Translations under genes and position numbers: made by a program | Notes under the pieces: model-generated | What the model saw: only the letters and a program-made list of their open reading frames with translations | What the model was told of the DNA's origin: nothing | The model's database searches: none | NCBI GenBank assembly: GCA_020636995.1 | Contig: JACJWU010000003.1 | Coordinates: 186,001-250,000 of the forward strand | From: Actinomycetota bacterium | Lineage (GTDB): Bacteria > Actinomycetota > Actinomycetes > S36-B12 > UBA10799 | Direction of reading: 5' to 3' | Length of the DNA stretch: 64,000 nt | Shown: one piece after another, positions 1 to 7,275 of the stretch | Layout of the letters: each line of letters starts with the position of its first letter | Numbering within the stretch: position 1 is the stretch's first letter

Positions 1-619
1 CACCGTCGCTGCTGCCCAACCTGATCGAGAGCAACGGCGCGGCCAGGATCAACAGGACCACGGTTGCGGAGACCAGGTAGGGCCAGGGACGACGCTGGAT
101 GCGCCGGGTCCACCGGTGCCAGCCGCTGCCGTGGTCATCGGCGTGGTCGAAGCGTGGGCGGCGGACGCGCAGGCGGTCGAGGTTCCCGCCGAACACGGCC
201 AGCAGCGCGGGCAGCAGGGTGACGGCCGCGAGCATCGTGGCGGCGACCGTGATGGCGCTGGCCAGGCCGAGCGCCGATACGAACGGGATCCCGATCAGGA
301 ACAGGCTGAGCAGCGCGACCATCACGGTGGAACCTGCCACCAGGACCGAGCGCCCGGCCGTGCCGACCGTGGTCTGGATCGACTCCCGCGGGTCGTGGCC
401 GGTGATCATCCCCTCCCGGTGCCGGGTCACGATCAGCAGCGCGTAGTCGATCCCGACACCGAGCCCGATCATCGCCGCGACGACCGGCGCGGAGGTCCCG
501 ATCGGGATCCACGCGGACAGCAGGCCCACGACCGACAGGCCGAAGGCGAGGGCGAAGAGGGCCGTCACGATCGGCACGACCATGGCGTAGAGCGACCCGA
601 AGGCGAGCAGGAGCGGGGA
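1..619 (-). pseudogene. MMPL/RND-type membrane transporter, 5'-truncated remnant
   Basis: Read from 619 down to 1, the reverse strand encodes a continuous MMPL-family stretch that leaves the window at its C-terminal side. The best landmark is GVGIDYALLIVTRHREGM, the conserved transmembrane motif of MMPL exporters, flanked by hydrophobic helices (LLLAFGSLYAMVVPIVTALF upstream, then STVMVALLSLFLIGIPFV and MLAAVTLLPALLAVFGGNLD). MMPL proteins export lipids or drugs using proton-motive force. The family is usually 700 residues or more, and here the protein begins in the middle of a membrane helix with no start codon or ribosome site. The sequence beyond 619 belongs to an oppositely oriented TetR-like remnant, so the 5' half has been lost. 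The longest open frames across these bases are in other frames and are shadows. Confidence 0.75.
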
Positions 620-621
620 AT

Positions 622-1011
622 GAGGCCACTCCCCCGGCGTCCCCCGAGGCACCCGGCTCGGCCACGATTGAGGAGCTGGTCGTGACCGCCGTCGAGGACG
701 CGGTGCAGCGCATGCTGGCCCAGGAGGACCTCGCCCGGTTCGTCTATAGCCTGCCCGTCCGGCACAGCGCCCTGCTGCGACCGGAGATTCGCACCACACC
801 TCCCGTGTTCGTCGAGGTCACCCACCTGCTCGAGCAGGGGGTGCACCGAGGTGAGGTCCGCGACGACATCCCCGTCGACCTCCTCGCGCGCCACGTCCTC
901 GCGGCCCTGGAGACCGCGATGCGCGACTGGGCCGAGGGCCGCGTCGAGGACCCGATGGCCCACCTGCGGACCATGCTCACCCTGAGCTTCCACGGCGTGA
1001 CCAGGCCGTAG
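622..1011 (+). pseudogene. TetR-family regulator, C-terminal remnant
   Basis: The forward frame ending at TAG 1009-1011 encodes about 110 residues resembling the ligand-binding C-terminal half of a TetR regulator (LAQEDLARFVYSLPVRHSAL, then DDIPVDLLARHVLAALETAM and DPMAHLRTMLTLSFHGV). No helix-turn-helix precedes it: the frame runs upstream directly into the mmpL remnant. TetR genes commonly sit divergent from the MMPL pump they repress, so this and its neighbour are best read as a divergent pair that lost both 5' halves and the shared promoter in one deletion. A GTG at 682 could start a 109-residue product, but it would have no DNA-binding domain. Confidence 0.6.
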
Positions 1012-1099
1012 GGAGCGCCGCCACGCGCTGTCAGCGGACGACCGGTACCTGGCCGTCGAGATGATCGCCAGACTCCTGGCCAAGGGCCGGCTGCGGTAG

Positions 1100-1432
1100 C
1101 TATCCCTGGACCGCCACGGAGAGCAGGACCACGCTGTCCTCGAGTGCCTCCAGGCCGTGCCGACCCAGAGGGATGACCAGCAGGTCGCCCGCTGACCCGT
1201 CCCAGGCGGACTCGTCCTCAGTCAGGCGCACCGATCCATGCAGGACCTGGAGCGTGGCCTCGCCGGGGCTCTCGTGCTCGTCGAGGCGGTGGCCGCTGGC
1301 CAGCGCGATCAGGGTCTGGCGCAACGTGTGCTCATGTCCGCCGTAGACAGTGTGGGCGCTTCGCCCGCTGGAGGCCCCGCGGGCGGCGGTGAGGTGCTGG
1401 TGGACCAGTTCGGTCAATGACGTGGTCTGCAT
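1100..1432 (-). CDS. Small cupin-domain protein
   Basis: A 110-residue protein starting at ATG 1432, with a GAGAAGG ribosome site just upstream. The cupin core is visible: GHRLDEHESPGEATLQVLHG (motif 1, with two His and a Glu as potential metal ligands), then GDLLVIPLGRHGLEAL (motif 2 region with His). Single-domain cupins of this size bind metal ions or small ligands, and no catalytic role can be assigned. It is the last gene of a minus-strand run (DUF2249, hemerythrin, zinc ribbon, Rieske, cupin) pointing away from the nitrite reductase, 59 bases after the Rieske gene. Context suggests a role in the nitrite/NO response; that is inference. Confidence 0.8.
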   Translation of the reverse strand: MQTTSLTELVHQHLTAARGASSGRSAHTVYGGHEHTLRQTLIALASGHRLDEHESPGEATLQVLHGSVRLTEDESAWDGSAGDLLVIPLGRHGLEALEDSVVLLSVAVQG

Positions 1433-1491
1433 GAGGTGCCCTTCTCGGATGGGTGCGTTCTGGGGGTCGGGGAATGGCGGTGTGCGCGGGG

Positions 1492-1800
1492 TCAGGTTCG
1501 GGACACCTGGACGTGCCCGTCGTGGACGCGTACCGGATAGGTGCGGACCGGTGCGGTCGCGGGCAGGTTCAGGGCCGCGCCGGTGCGCAGGTCGAACTTC
1601 GAGCCGTGCATCCAGCACTCGATCGTGGCGCCGTCGACCTCGCCCTCGGAAAGGGGCACGGCGGCGTGGGTGCATTCGTCGTGGACGGCGAAGACATCGG
1701 CGCCTGCACGGACCACGCAGATGGCGTCACCGTCGACCATGACCGCGACCGGCATCCCGGCGGCCAGGTTGCGGAACTCGCACACGGTGATCCAACTCAT
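1492..1800 (-). CDS. Rieske [2Fe-2S] ferredoxin, NirD/BphF type
   Basis: A 102-residue single-domain Rieske protein. The cluster ligands are C43-T-H45 and C62-W-M-H65, giving the Cys-X-His then Cys-X2-His pattern with 16 residues between the two boxes. There is no signal peptide or membrane anchor, so it is a soluble electron carrier of the kind that serves nitrite reductase small subunits or ring-hydroxylating oxygenases. Its ATG (1800) overlaps the TGA of the upstream zinc-ribbon gene as ATGA, implying translational coupling. In this cluster it may deliver electrons in nitrite or NO metabolism; the partner is not shown by the sequence. Confidence 0.9.
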   Translation of the reverse strand: MSWITVCEFRNLAAGMPVAVMVDGDAICVVRAGADVFAVHDECTHAAVPLSEGEVDGATIECWMHGSKFDLRTGAALNLPATAPVRTYPVRVHDGHVQVSRT

Positions 1801-1943
1801 CTCGTGTCTTCCTCAGTCGCAGCAGCCCCTGACGTGTGGGTAGCGCAGGACGGGCAGCCGTCTGCCGAACGGCCGTTGAGCCGGCCGCAGTTGGGGCACA
1901 CCTGTGACAGCCAGCAGGCCGGGTCACCACCCTGCTCGCTCAC
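1797..1943 (-). CDS. 48-residue zinc-ribbon protein
   Basis: A GTG at 1943 opens a 48-residue frame with two CxxC knuckles (C16-P-N-C19 and C30-P-S-C33) plus an earlier Cys in DPACWLSQV, a layout expected to bind one zinc or iron atom in a rubredoxin-like ribbon. The gene is easily missed because of its size. It is supported by its place between hemerythrin and Rieske genes on the same strand and by its TGA overlapping the Rieske ATG. I recall small DPACWL...CPxCG proteins next to hemerythrins in other actinobacteria, but no function is known to me. An upstream start in the same frame is possible. Confidence 0.65.
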   Translation of the reverse strand: MSEQGGDPACWLSQVCPNCGRLNGRSADGCPSCATHTSGAAATEEDTR

Positions 1944-1995
1944 CGTGACGCCCGCACTGTAGCCGTCGCAGGGTTCGGTGCGGTCCGCGGGACGT

Positions 1996-2424
1996 TCACG
2001 GTGCCCGCTTCTGGATGCGGTCCCACGCTGCCCCGTCGAGGGCGACGGCTGCGGCCGGGAAGATGCCGTTCTCCTCCTTGTCGATGTGGCGGCGCAGCAG
2101 GTTCTCGAGCTCCTGGACGTCTGAGTGGTCACCATCAGCAACTCTGGCCAGGCGGGCGTCGATCTCCCGGTGCTCGGCGCACAGGGCGTCGACATGGTCC
2201 GCGAAGTCCTCGTCGAGGCGCAGCTCGGCGAACAGGCCCTGCTCCTCGCCCCTCGTGTGCGGGTCGAGCAGGGCCGCGAGCTCCTCAACAGCAGTCGCCG
2301 CCTCCGTACCGTCACCGTCGAGGACGACGCGGCGCAGGGCACCGGTGGCATTGATGATCGCCACGTGCTCGGTGGACAGCCGACCGATCATGGTGATGGC
2401 CCGGCAGCCGCAGTAGGAGCACAC
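1996..2424 (-). CDS. Hemerythrin (HHE) domain protein
   Basis: A 142-residue hemerythrin-like protein. Candidate di-iron ligands are H20, H56, E60, H85, H113 and E117 spread over a four-helix bundle, ending in the HHE signature RRHIDKEENGIFP. The N-terminus carries an unusual Cys cluster (C2, C5, C7). Hemerythrin-like proteins bind O2 or NO and are used in NO defence and sensing. It begins 6 bases after the stop of the DUF2249 gene, so the two are certainly co-transcribed. Next to a nitrite reductase, NO binding or detoxification is the likeliest role (inferred). Confidence 0.88.
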   Translation of the reverse strand: MCSYCGCRAITMIGRLSTEHVAIINATGALRRVVLDGDGTEAATAVEELAALLDPHTRGEEQGLFAELRLDEDFADHVDALCAEHREIDARLARVADGDHSDVQELENLLRRHIDKEENGIFPAAAVALDGAAWDRIQKRAP

Positions 2425-2430
2425 GAGCGA

Positions 2431-2724
2431 TCAGGCGCGCTGCAGCCGGATGTGCCACGCCTCCGGACCGGCCTGCAGGTACTCGACGGCAACGCCCTCG
2501 GGGTAGCGGTCGCGGGCCTGCGCGAGGAGGGGCTGCGGATCGTGCGGGGCCACCAGGACCAGGGCGCCACCGCTGGGCAGGGAGTCCAGCGCCCCGAAGA
2601 TGGCAGCGTGCCGGATGGCGTGCGGGATCTCCCGAGCATCAAGCACCGGCGCGTCGTGGCCCTGGGACTCGCCGCAGGTGCAGCCGGAGTGCGAGTGGGG
2701 CAGGGTAGGCAGGGGCTCGATCAC
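2431..2724 (-). CDS. DUF2249 (TusA-like fold) protein
   Basis: A 97-residue protein starting at GTG 2724 with a GAGGAG ribosome site 6 bases upstream. The N-terminal segment HSHSGCTCGES is His/Cys rich. The rest is a DUF2249 domain, LDAREIPHAIRHAAIFGALD then GALVLVAPHDPQPLLAQ, ending in a short WHIRL strand. DUF2249 domains recur beside hemerythrins, NnrS and nitrite/NO reductases in bacteria, sometimes fused to them, but their biochemical function is unsettled. This is the promoter-proximal gene of the leftward cluster and lies back-to-back with the regulator at 2819. Confidence 0.82.
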   Translation of the reverse strand: MIEPLPTLPHSHSGCTCGESQGHDAPVLDAREIPHAIRHAAIFGALDSLPSGGALVLVAPHDPQPLLAQARDRYPEGVAVEYLQAGPEAWHIRLQRA

Positions 2725-2740
2725 GGTGGACTCCTCGGTT

Positions 2741-2790
2741 GTGGCTGGGTGTGGCTGGGTGTGGCTGGGTGTGGCTGGGTGTTGGCTGGA
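2741..2790. repeat. Tandem 10-bp repeat in the divergent nir promoter region
   Basis: Four perfect head-to-tail copies of gtggctgggt occupy 2741-2780, and a fifth degenerate copy (gttggctgga) follows to 2790. The array sits in the roughly 94-base region between the DUF2249 start (leftward) and the regulator start (rightward), directly upstream of both ribosome sites. A 10-base period is about one helical turn, so each copy faces the same side of the helix. It could be a multimeric operator or a slippage-prone spacer tuning promoter distance; the sequence alone does not decide. Confidence 0.85.
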
Positions 2791-2818
2791 CCGTTCACCA
2801 AATACTACAGTGTCTCCT

Positions 2819-3532
2819 GTGGAAAATCACGGCCCTCGCCCCATCCGGCACGACGACGCCCTGCCTTGGCTGTCTCCTGCCCGCGCCCGGGTCCTTGAGT
2901 TCCTCCAGTCCCAGGCCGGCCCGGTCGCTGCGGAGCAAGTTGCCGGAGTGTTCGGCCAGCATGTGAACACCGTGCGCGGACATCTCGACGCGCTCGTCGA
3001 GGACGGCCTGGCACTGCGTCACCGGCAGGGCACCTCCGGTCGCGGGCGACCCGCATGGCACTACCGGGCCAACCCCCAGAACCCGGAGCCCGACGCGCGG
3101 GTCCGCGAGTACGGGGCGCTGGCCGGAGCCCTGGCAGCGCACCTGATCCGGACCTGCCCTTCCCCCACCGAAGAGGCGCGGGTCGCGGGGGTCGACTGGG
3201 GCCGCCGGATCGCCCAGGACCGGCATCGCCAGCCTTCCCCAGCCGCTCAGGACACCACCCATGCCCGCCACGAGGTCCTGGCCATCCTCGACGACCTCGG
3301 GTTCGCGCCGCAGGAATCCTCCGACTGCGACAGCGTGCGGCTGCTTCGGTGCCCCCTGCTGGACGTCGCCCGCCAGTACCCCGAGATCATCTGCCAGGTC
3401 CACATGGGGCTGATCTCGGGCGCGCTCACCGAGCTCGGAGGCGATGACGCGGGGGTCGACCTGCTGCCGTTCGCCGAGGCCGATGCCTGCCGGCTGGTCC
3501 TGCCCCACGCTCCCTCGCCGGCGCGGTCATGA
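2819..3532 (+). CDS. HTH regulator with C-terminal cysteine set (SufR-like), putative nitrite/NO-cluster regulator
   Basis: About 237 residues. Residues 19-80 form a winged helix-turn-helix (LSPARARVLEFLQ, then NTVRGHLDALVEDG and a basic wing RHRQGTSGRGRPA). The C-terminal half carries C170, C178 and C192 in the pattern of SufR-type regulators (CPLLDVARQYPEIICQVHMG), whose cysteines hold an Fe-S cluster that responds to redox state or NO; C113 could be the fourth ligand. GTG codons at 2810 and 2819 are both possible starts and neither has a strong ribosome site, so the start is uncertain. The TGA overlaps the next ATG (ATGA), tying it to the NnrS-like and nitrite reductase genes it probably controls. 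Confidence 0.8.
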   Translation: MENHGPRPIRHDDALPWLSPARARVLEFLQSQAGPVAAEQVAGVFGQHVNTVRGHLDALVEDGLALRHRQGTSGRGRPAWHYRANPQNPEPDARVREYGALAGALAAHLIRTCPSPTEEARVAGVDWGRRIAQDRHRQPSPAAQDTTHARHEVLAILDDLGFAPQESSDCDSVRLLRCPLLDVARQYPEIICQVHMGLISGALTELGGDDAGVDLLPFAEADACRLVLPHAPSPARS

Positions 3533-4653
3533 CCACCACAGACGTGGACGCGGAGCACCCCCAGCCGAGGTCGCGTCGCACTCCGGTGCCCCGCCCGGTG
3601 CCCCGGGGCCGGCTCGCGCTGCTGCTGGGCGGTGGCGTCGCCATGCTCCTGGGGCTGGACGCGGGACTTCTGCTGCTCGGCCTGCCCGCACCGGTGACCA
3701 TCGAGCGCCTGCCCGAGGTCCACGGGCAGCTGATGCTCATCGGCTTCCTCGGCACCGTGATCGCCCTGGAGCGGGCCGTGGCACTGCGCCGGCCCTGGGG
3801 CTTCAGCGCGCCACTGGCCACCGGGTTCGGCTCCCTGCTGCTGCTCACCGCCCTGCCCATCGAGGTCGGGCAGGTTGTCCAGCTGATCGGACTCTCGGTG
3901 CTGGTCGGGATCTACGGTGCCCTATGGCGGCGGGCGGCATCCACGGCGGTCGCGATCCAATGGCTGGGCGCCGTGCTCGCCACCGGTGGGGTGCTGCTGT
4001 GGACCACCGGCGTCACCACCGGTGCCCTGTTCCCCTGGCTGGCCGGCTTCCTCGTGCTCACGATCGCCGGCGAGCGCCTCGAGCTGGCCCATGTGGCGGC
4101 ACCGGGACCGGGCGCTCAGGCCGGCCTGCTGGGGATCAGCGCTGCAGTCGCGATCGGCGCAGCCGCGGCCCTGCTCTGGCCGACCCCGGGGACTGAGGTC
4201 TTCGGCCTGGCCCTGCTGGCCCTCGTGGGGTGGCTGCTGCGCCACGACGTGGCCACCCGCACGGTGCGCTCGGTGGGTCTCCCCCGGTACTCGGCGGTCA
4301 ACCTGCTGCTGGGGATGGCCTGGCTGGCGGTCGCCGGCGGATCCTGGGTGGTGCTCGGCCCCCAGGTCGACGGCCCCGGCTACGACCTGGTCGTCCACGC
4401 GGTGACCCTGGGCTTCGCCATGTCCATGGTGCTCGCACACGCCCCGATCATCCTGCCCGCGGTCCTGGTCCGACCGCTGCCCTACCGCCCGGTGCTCTAC
4501 GCCGCCACCCTGGCGCTGCAGCTCTCGCTGATCCTGCGGGTTGCCGGTGACATCCGCGGGATCGGGTGGGCCTGGCAGGGTGGCGGGGCGGGCAACGTCC
4601 TGGCACTGCTGGGATTCGTGGCGCTGTCGGCCGTCCTGGTCGTGCGCCGATGA
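3529..4653 (+). CDS. NnrS-like polytopic membrane protein
   Basis: A 374-residue integral membrane protein with around ten or eleven predicted helices after a basic cytoplasmic N-terminus. Conserved-looking His residues lie at helix ends (EVHGQLMLIGFLGTVIALER, GERLELAHV, and YDLVVHAVTLGFAMSMVLAH). NnrS proteins are heme- and copper-binding membrane proteins that protect cells from NO-derived nitrosative stress, and these motifs match that style (HAxTLGF...H). The gene overlaps both neighbours by ATGA and lies between the regulator and the nitrite reductase. The family assignment rests on pattern and context rather than full-length similarity I could compute. Confidence 0.7.
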   Translation: MTTTDVDAEHPQPRSRRTPVPRPVPRGRLALLLGGGVAMLLGLDAGLLLLGLPAPVTIERLPEVHGQLMLIGFLGTVIALERAVALRRPWGFSAPLATGFGSLLLLTALPIEVGQVVQLIGLSVLVGIYGALWRRAASTAVAIQWLGAVLATGGVLLWTTGVTTGALFPWLAGFLVLTIAGERLELAHVAAPGPGAQAGLLGISAAVAIGAAAALLWPTPGTEVFGLALLALVGWLLRHDVATRTVRSVGLPRYSAVNLLLGMAWLAVAGGSWVVLGPQVDGPGYDLVVHAVTLGFAMSMVLAHAPIILPAVLVRPLPYRPVLYAATLALQLSLILRVAGDIRGIGWAWQGGGAGNVLALLGFVALSAVLVVRR

Positions 4654-7274
4654 ACCGGTCCACGTGGCACGCCCGCACCTCCACCGTCGTCCTGGCCTGG
4701 CTGGCTGCCGCCGCGCTCGTGGCGCTGGCGCATCGGCAGGTCCCCGCCTCCACCTGGCTGATGGTGCACCTGCTGATGCTGGGGGCGGTCACCAACGCCC
4801 TGGTCATCTGGAGCTGGCACTTCACGGTCGCGGTGCTGCGGGCACCGCCAGCCAGGTCCCGCCGGGGTGAGGTGCTGCGCCTGGTTGCCGTCAACGCCGG
4901 CGCCCTCTCGGTCGTTGCGGGGGTGCTGCTCGACGTTGCGCCCGCCGTGGCTGTCGGCGCCGCGCTCCTGGCTGGCGCTGTGCTCAGCCACGTGGTGACG
5001 CTGCTCACGATGATGCGCCGTGCCCTGCCCAGCCGGTTCGCGATCACGGTGCGGGCCTACGTGGCGGCGGGGATCCTGCTGATCCCGGGGATCGCCCTGG
5101 GAGTGGCCCTCGCAGACGGGTCGCAGGCTCCCACCGTGCACAGCCAGCTGCTGCTGGCCCATGTGTCGGTGAACCTGATGGGCTGGGTCGGGCTGCCCAT
5201 CATGGGAACGCTGGTGACCCTGTGGCCCACGATGCTGCGTACCCGGTTGGCGCCCGGAGCTGAGCGCAACGCGCGGCGGGCGCTGCCGGCGTTCGTCCTG
5301 GGCACCCTGGTCACCGCCGCAGGCGTGCTCGCCTCGGTCCATCTGCTCGCCGTCGCCGGGATCGCCGCATACCTGGTCGGGATCGCCTGGACGATCGGAC
5401 CCATGGCGGTCGCGATACGCCAGCGCCCGCCGGCCTCGTTCCCCGCCTGGTCGACGCTGGCGGGGGTCGGGTGGATCGTGTCGTCGCTGGCCTCCTTCGC
5501 CCTGGTGCTCGCGCTGAACCCGGACGCGGAGACTGCGACCCAGAGCATGGGGACGTTGACAGCCGCGGTCATCGTCGGTGGTGTCCTCCAGGTGCTCCTG
5601 GGTGCCCTGAGCTACCTGTTGCCGGTGATGGCCCGTGGGGGGCCCGCCTCGATGCGCCAGCGAATCGCGCACGTCGACCGGGGACTCGGCCTTCGCCTGG
5701 TGACCGTGAACCTCGGGCTCGCCGTGTGCGTGCTGCCCAGCCCGAGTGCGGTCCGGGTGCTGGCCTCCGTGGCCGTGCTCGCAGCGCTGGTCAGCACTGG
5801 CGCCCTGCTCGTCACCGGGACCCGCACCGCCCCACCGGGGGTGGACCCGGCGACCTCGGAGGGCGCCGTGGCCCCCGCACCCGGCCTGGGCCGGCACAGC
5901 CACGGCATCGCGCTCGGGCTCGCCGTCATCCTGCTCGCCGTGGCCGGCGGAGTGGCGCTCGACCCGGCAGCCCTGGGAGGTGCCGCAGCCACTGCTGAGC
6001 CGGCCTCCGCGGGAGTCACGGCCACCGGCGAGGTCACCCGGGTCACGGTCACCATCCAGGGGATGCGCTTCACCCCGGACACGCTCCGGGTGCCCGCCGG
6101 GAACTCGCTGCAGATCACCGTGGTCAACAGCGGCGACGACGTGCACGACCTGGTCCTGGAGACCGGTGAGCGCACGCCGCGGCTCTCCCCGGGACAGTCG
6201 GCTACGCTGGAGATCCCCGTCGTGGGCCGCGACCTGGCCGGGTGGTGCTCCATCGCCGGTCACCGGCAGATGGGCATGGTCCTGGCCATCGAGGTCGACG
6301 GGGCCGGTGCCACCACCGCCGGGCTTGGGACCTCCGGGGAGCACTCAGAGCTCACCGAACACACCGACACCGGCGGCGAGCTGGAATCGGCAGACCGCCC
6401 CAGTCCGGACCTCATGGCTGAGCCCGGTCCCGGGTTCAGCGCGTACGACGCACGCCTGGCGCCGGCACCCAAGAGCCGCACCCACCGGGTCCGCCTGGTC
6501 GTGACCGAGACGGAGGCCGAGGTGGCCCCGGGTGTCCGCCAGACCCGATGGACCTTCGGTGGCACCGCACCGGGGCCTGTCCTGCGCGGGCGGGTCGGCG
6601 ACACATTCCTGGTCACCCTGGTCAACGACGGCTCCATCGGGCACTCGATCGACTTCCACGCCGGCGCCCTGGCCCCGGACCGCCCGATGCGCACCATCGC
6701 CCCCGGGGAGGAGCTGCTCTACCGGTTCACCGCCACCCGGGCGGGCATCTGGATGTACCACTGCTCGACGATGCCGAGGTCCATGCACATCGCCAACGGG
6801 ATGTTCGGGGCGGTAATCATCGACCCACCCGACCTCGCCCCGGTCGACGAGGAGTTCGTCCTCGTGCAGTCCGAGTCCTACCTCGGACCCCAGGGCGCCA
6901 CCGCCGATGCCGACGCGATCGCCGCCGGTGAGCACGACCTGGTCAGCTTCAACGGCTACCCCATGCAGTACCGCCACCAGCCCCTGACCGTCGGCGTGGG
7001 CGACCGGGTGCGGATCTGGGTCCTGGCCGCCGGACCCAACATCGGCTCGGCGTTCCACGTCGTCGGCGGCCAGTTCGACACCGTCTACCGGGAGGGCACC
7101 TACGACCTGACCCCCGGAACCGGTGGCTCCCAGGTCCTCGGCCTGTTCCCGGCACAGGGCGGCTTCGTCGAGCTCCCCCTCCCCGAAGCCGGCAACTACC
7201 CCTTCGTCTCCCACATCATGTCCGACGCCGAACGCGGCGCCACCGGGATCCTGCAGGCCGTGGTCGCTCCCTGA
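4650..7274 (+). CDS. nirK: Membrane-fused, cupredoxin-fused copper nitrite reductase (NirK type)
   Basis: An 874-residue, three-part protein. Residues 1-450 are a membrane module of about ten to twelve helices. Residues 458-550 are an extra cupredoxin with type-1 copper ligands (VHDLVLE His, then WCSIAGHRQMGM Cys/His/Met). Residues 610-874 are a two-domain copper nitrite reductase. The catalytic residues are present: HSIDFHAG (type-1 His, catalytic Asp, type-2 His), YHCS (type-2 His, type-1 Cys), MHIANGM (type-1 His and Met), AFHVVGG (the catalytic His position) and FVSHIMSDAERGA (third type-2 His). It should reduce nitrite to NO outside the membrane, with electrons possibly entering through the membrane part and cupredoxin. 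ATG 4650 overlaps the previous stop (ATGA). Ordinary NirK is about 350 residues. Confidence 0.85.
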   Translation: MNRSTWHARTSTVVLAWLAAAALVALAHRQVPASTWLMVHLLMLGAVTNALVIWSWHFTVAVLRAPPARSRRGEVLRLVAVNAGALSVVAGVLLDVAPAVAVGAALLAGAVLSHVVTLLTMMRRALPSRFAITVRAYVAAGILLIPGIALGVALADGSQAPTVHSQLLLAHVSVNLMGWVGLPIMGTLVTLWPTMLRTRLAPGAERNARRALPAFVLGTLVTAAGVLASVHLLAVAGIAAYLVGIAWTIGPMAVAIRQRPPASFPAWSTLAGVGWIVSSLASFALVLALNPDAETATQSMGTLTAAVIVGGVLQVLLGALSYLLPVMARGGPASMRQRIAHVDRGLGLRLVTVNLGLAVCVLPSPSAVRVLASVAVLAALVSTGALLVTGTRTAPPGVDPATSEGAVAPAPGLGRHSHGIALGLAVILLAVAGGVALDPAALGGAAATAEPASAGVTATGEVTRVTVTIQGMRFTPDTLRVPAGNSLQITVVNSGDDVHDLVLETGERTPRLSPGQSATLEIPVVGRDLAGWCSIAGHRQMGMVLAIEVDGAGATTAGLGTSGEHSELTEHTDTGGELESADRPSPDLMAEPGPGFSAYDARLAPAPKSRTHRVRLVVTETEAEVAPGVRQTRWTFGGTAPGPVLRGRVGDTFLVTLVNDGSIGHSIDFHAGALAPDRPMRTIAPGEELLYRFTATRAGIWMYHCSTMPRSMHIANGMFGAVIIDPPDLAPVDEEFVLVQSESYLGPQGATADADAIAAGEHDLVSFNGYPMQYRHQPLTVGVGDRVRIWVLAAGPNIGSAFHVVGGQFDTVYREGTYDLTPGTGGSQVLGLFPAQGGFVELPLPEAGNYPFVSHIMSDAERGATGILQAVVAP

Positions 7275-7275
7275 T

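Noticed and set aside
4497..6344. Long minus-strand open frame opposite the nitrite reductase gene
   Set aside because: Composition is Arg/Gly/His-rich with no domain; it is a shadow of the G+C-rich coding strand.
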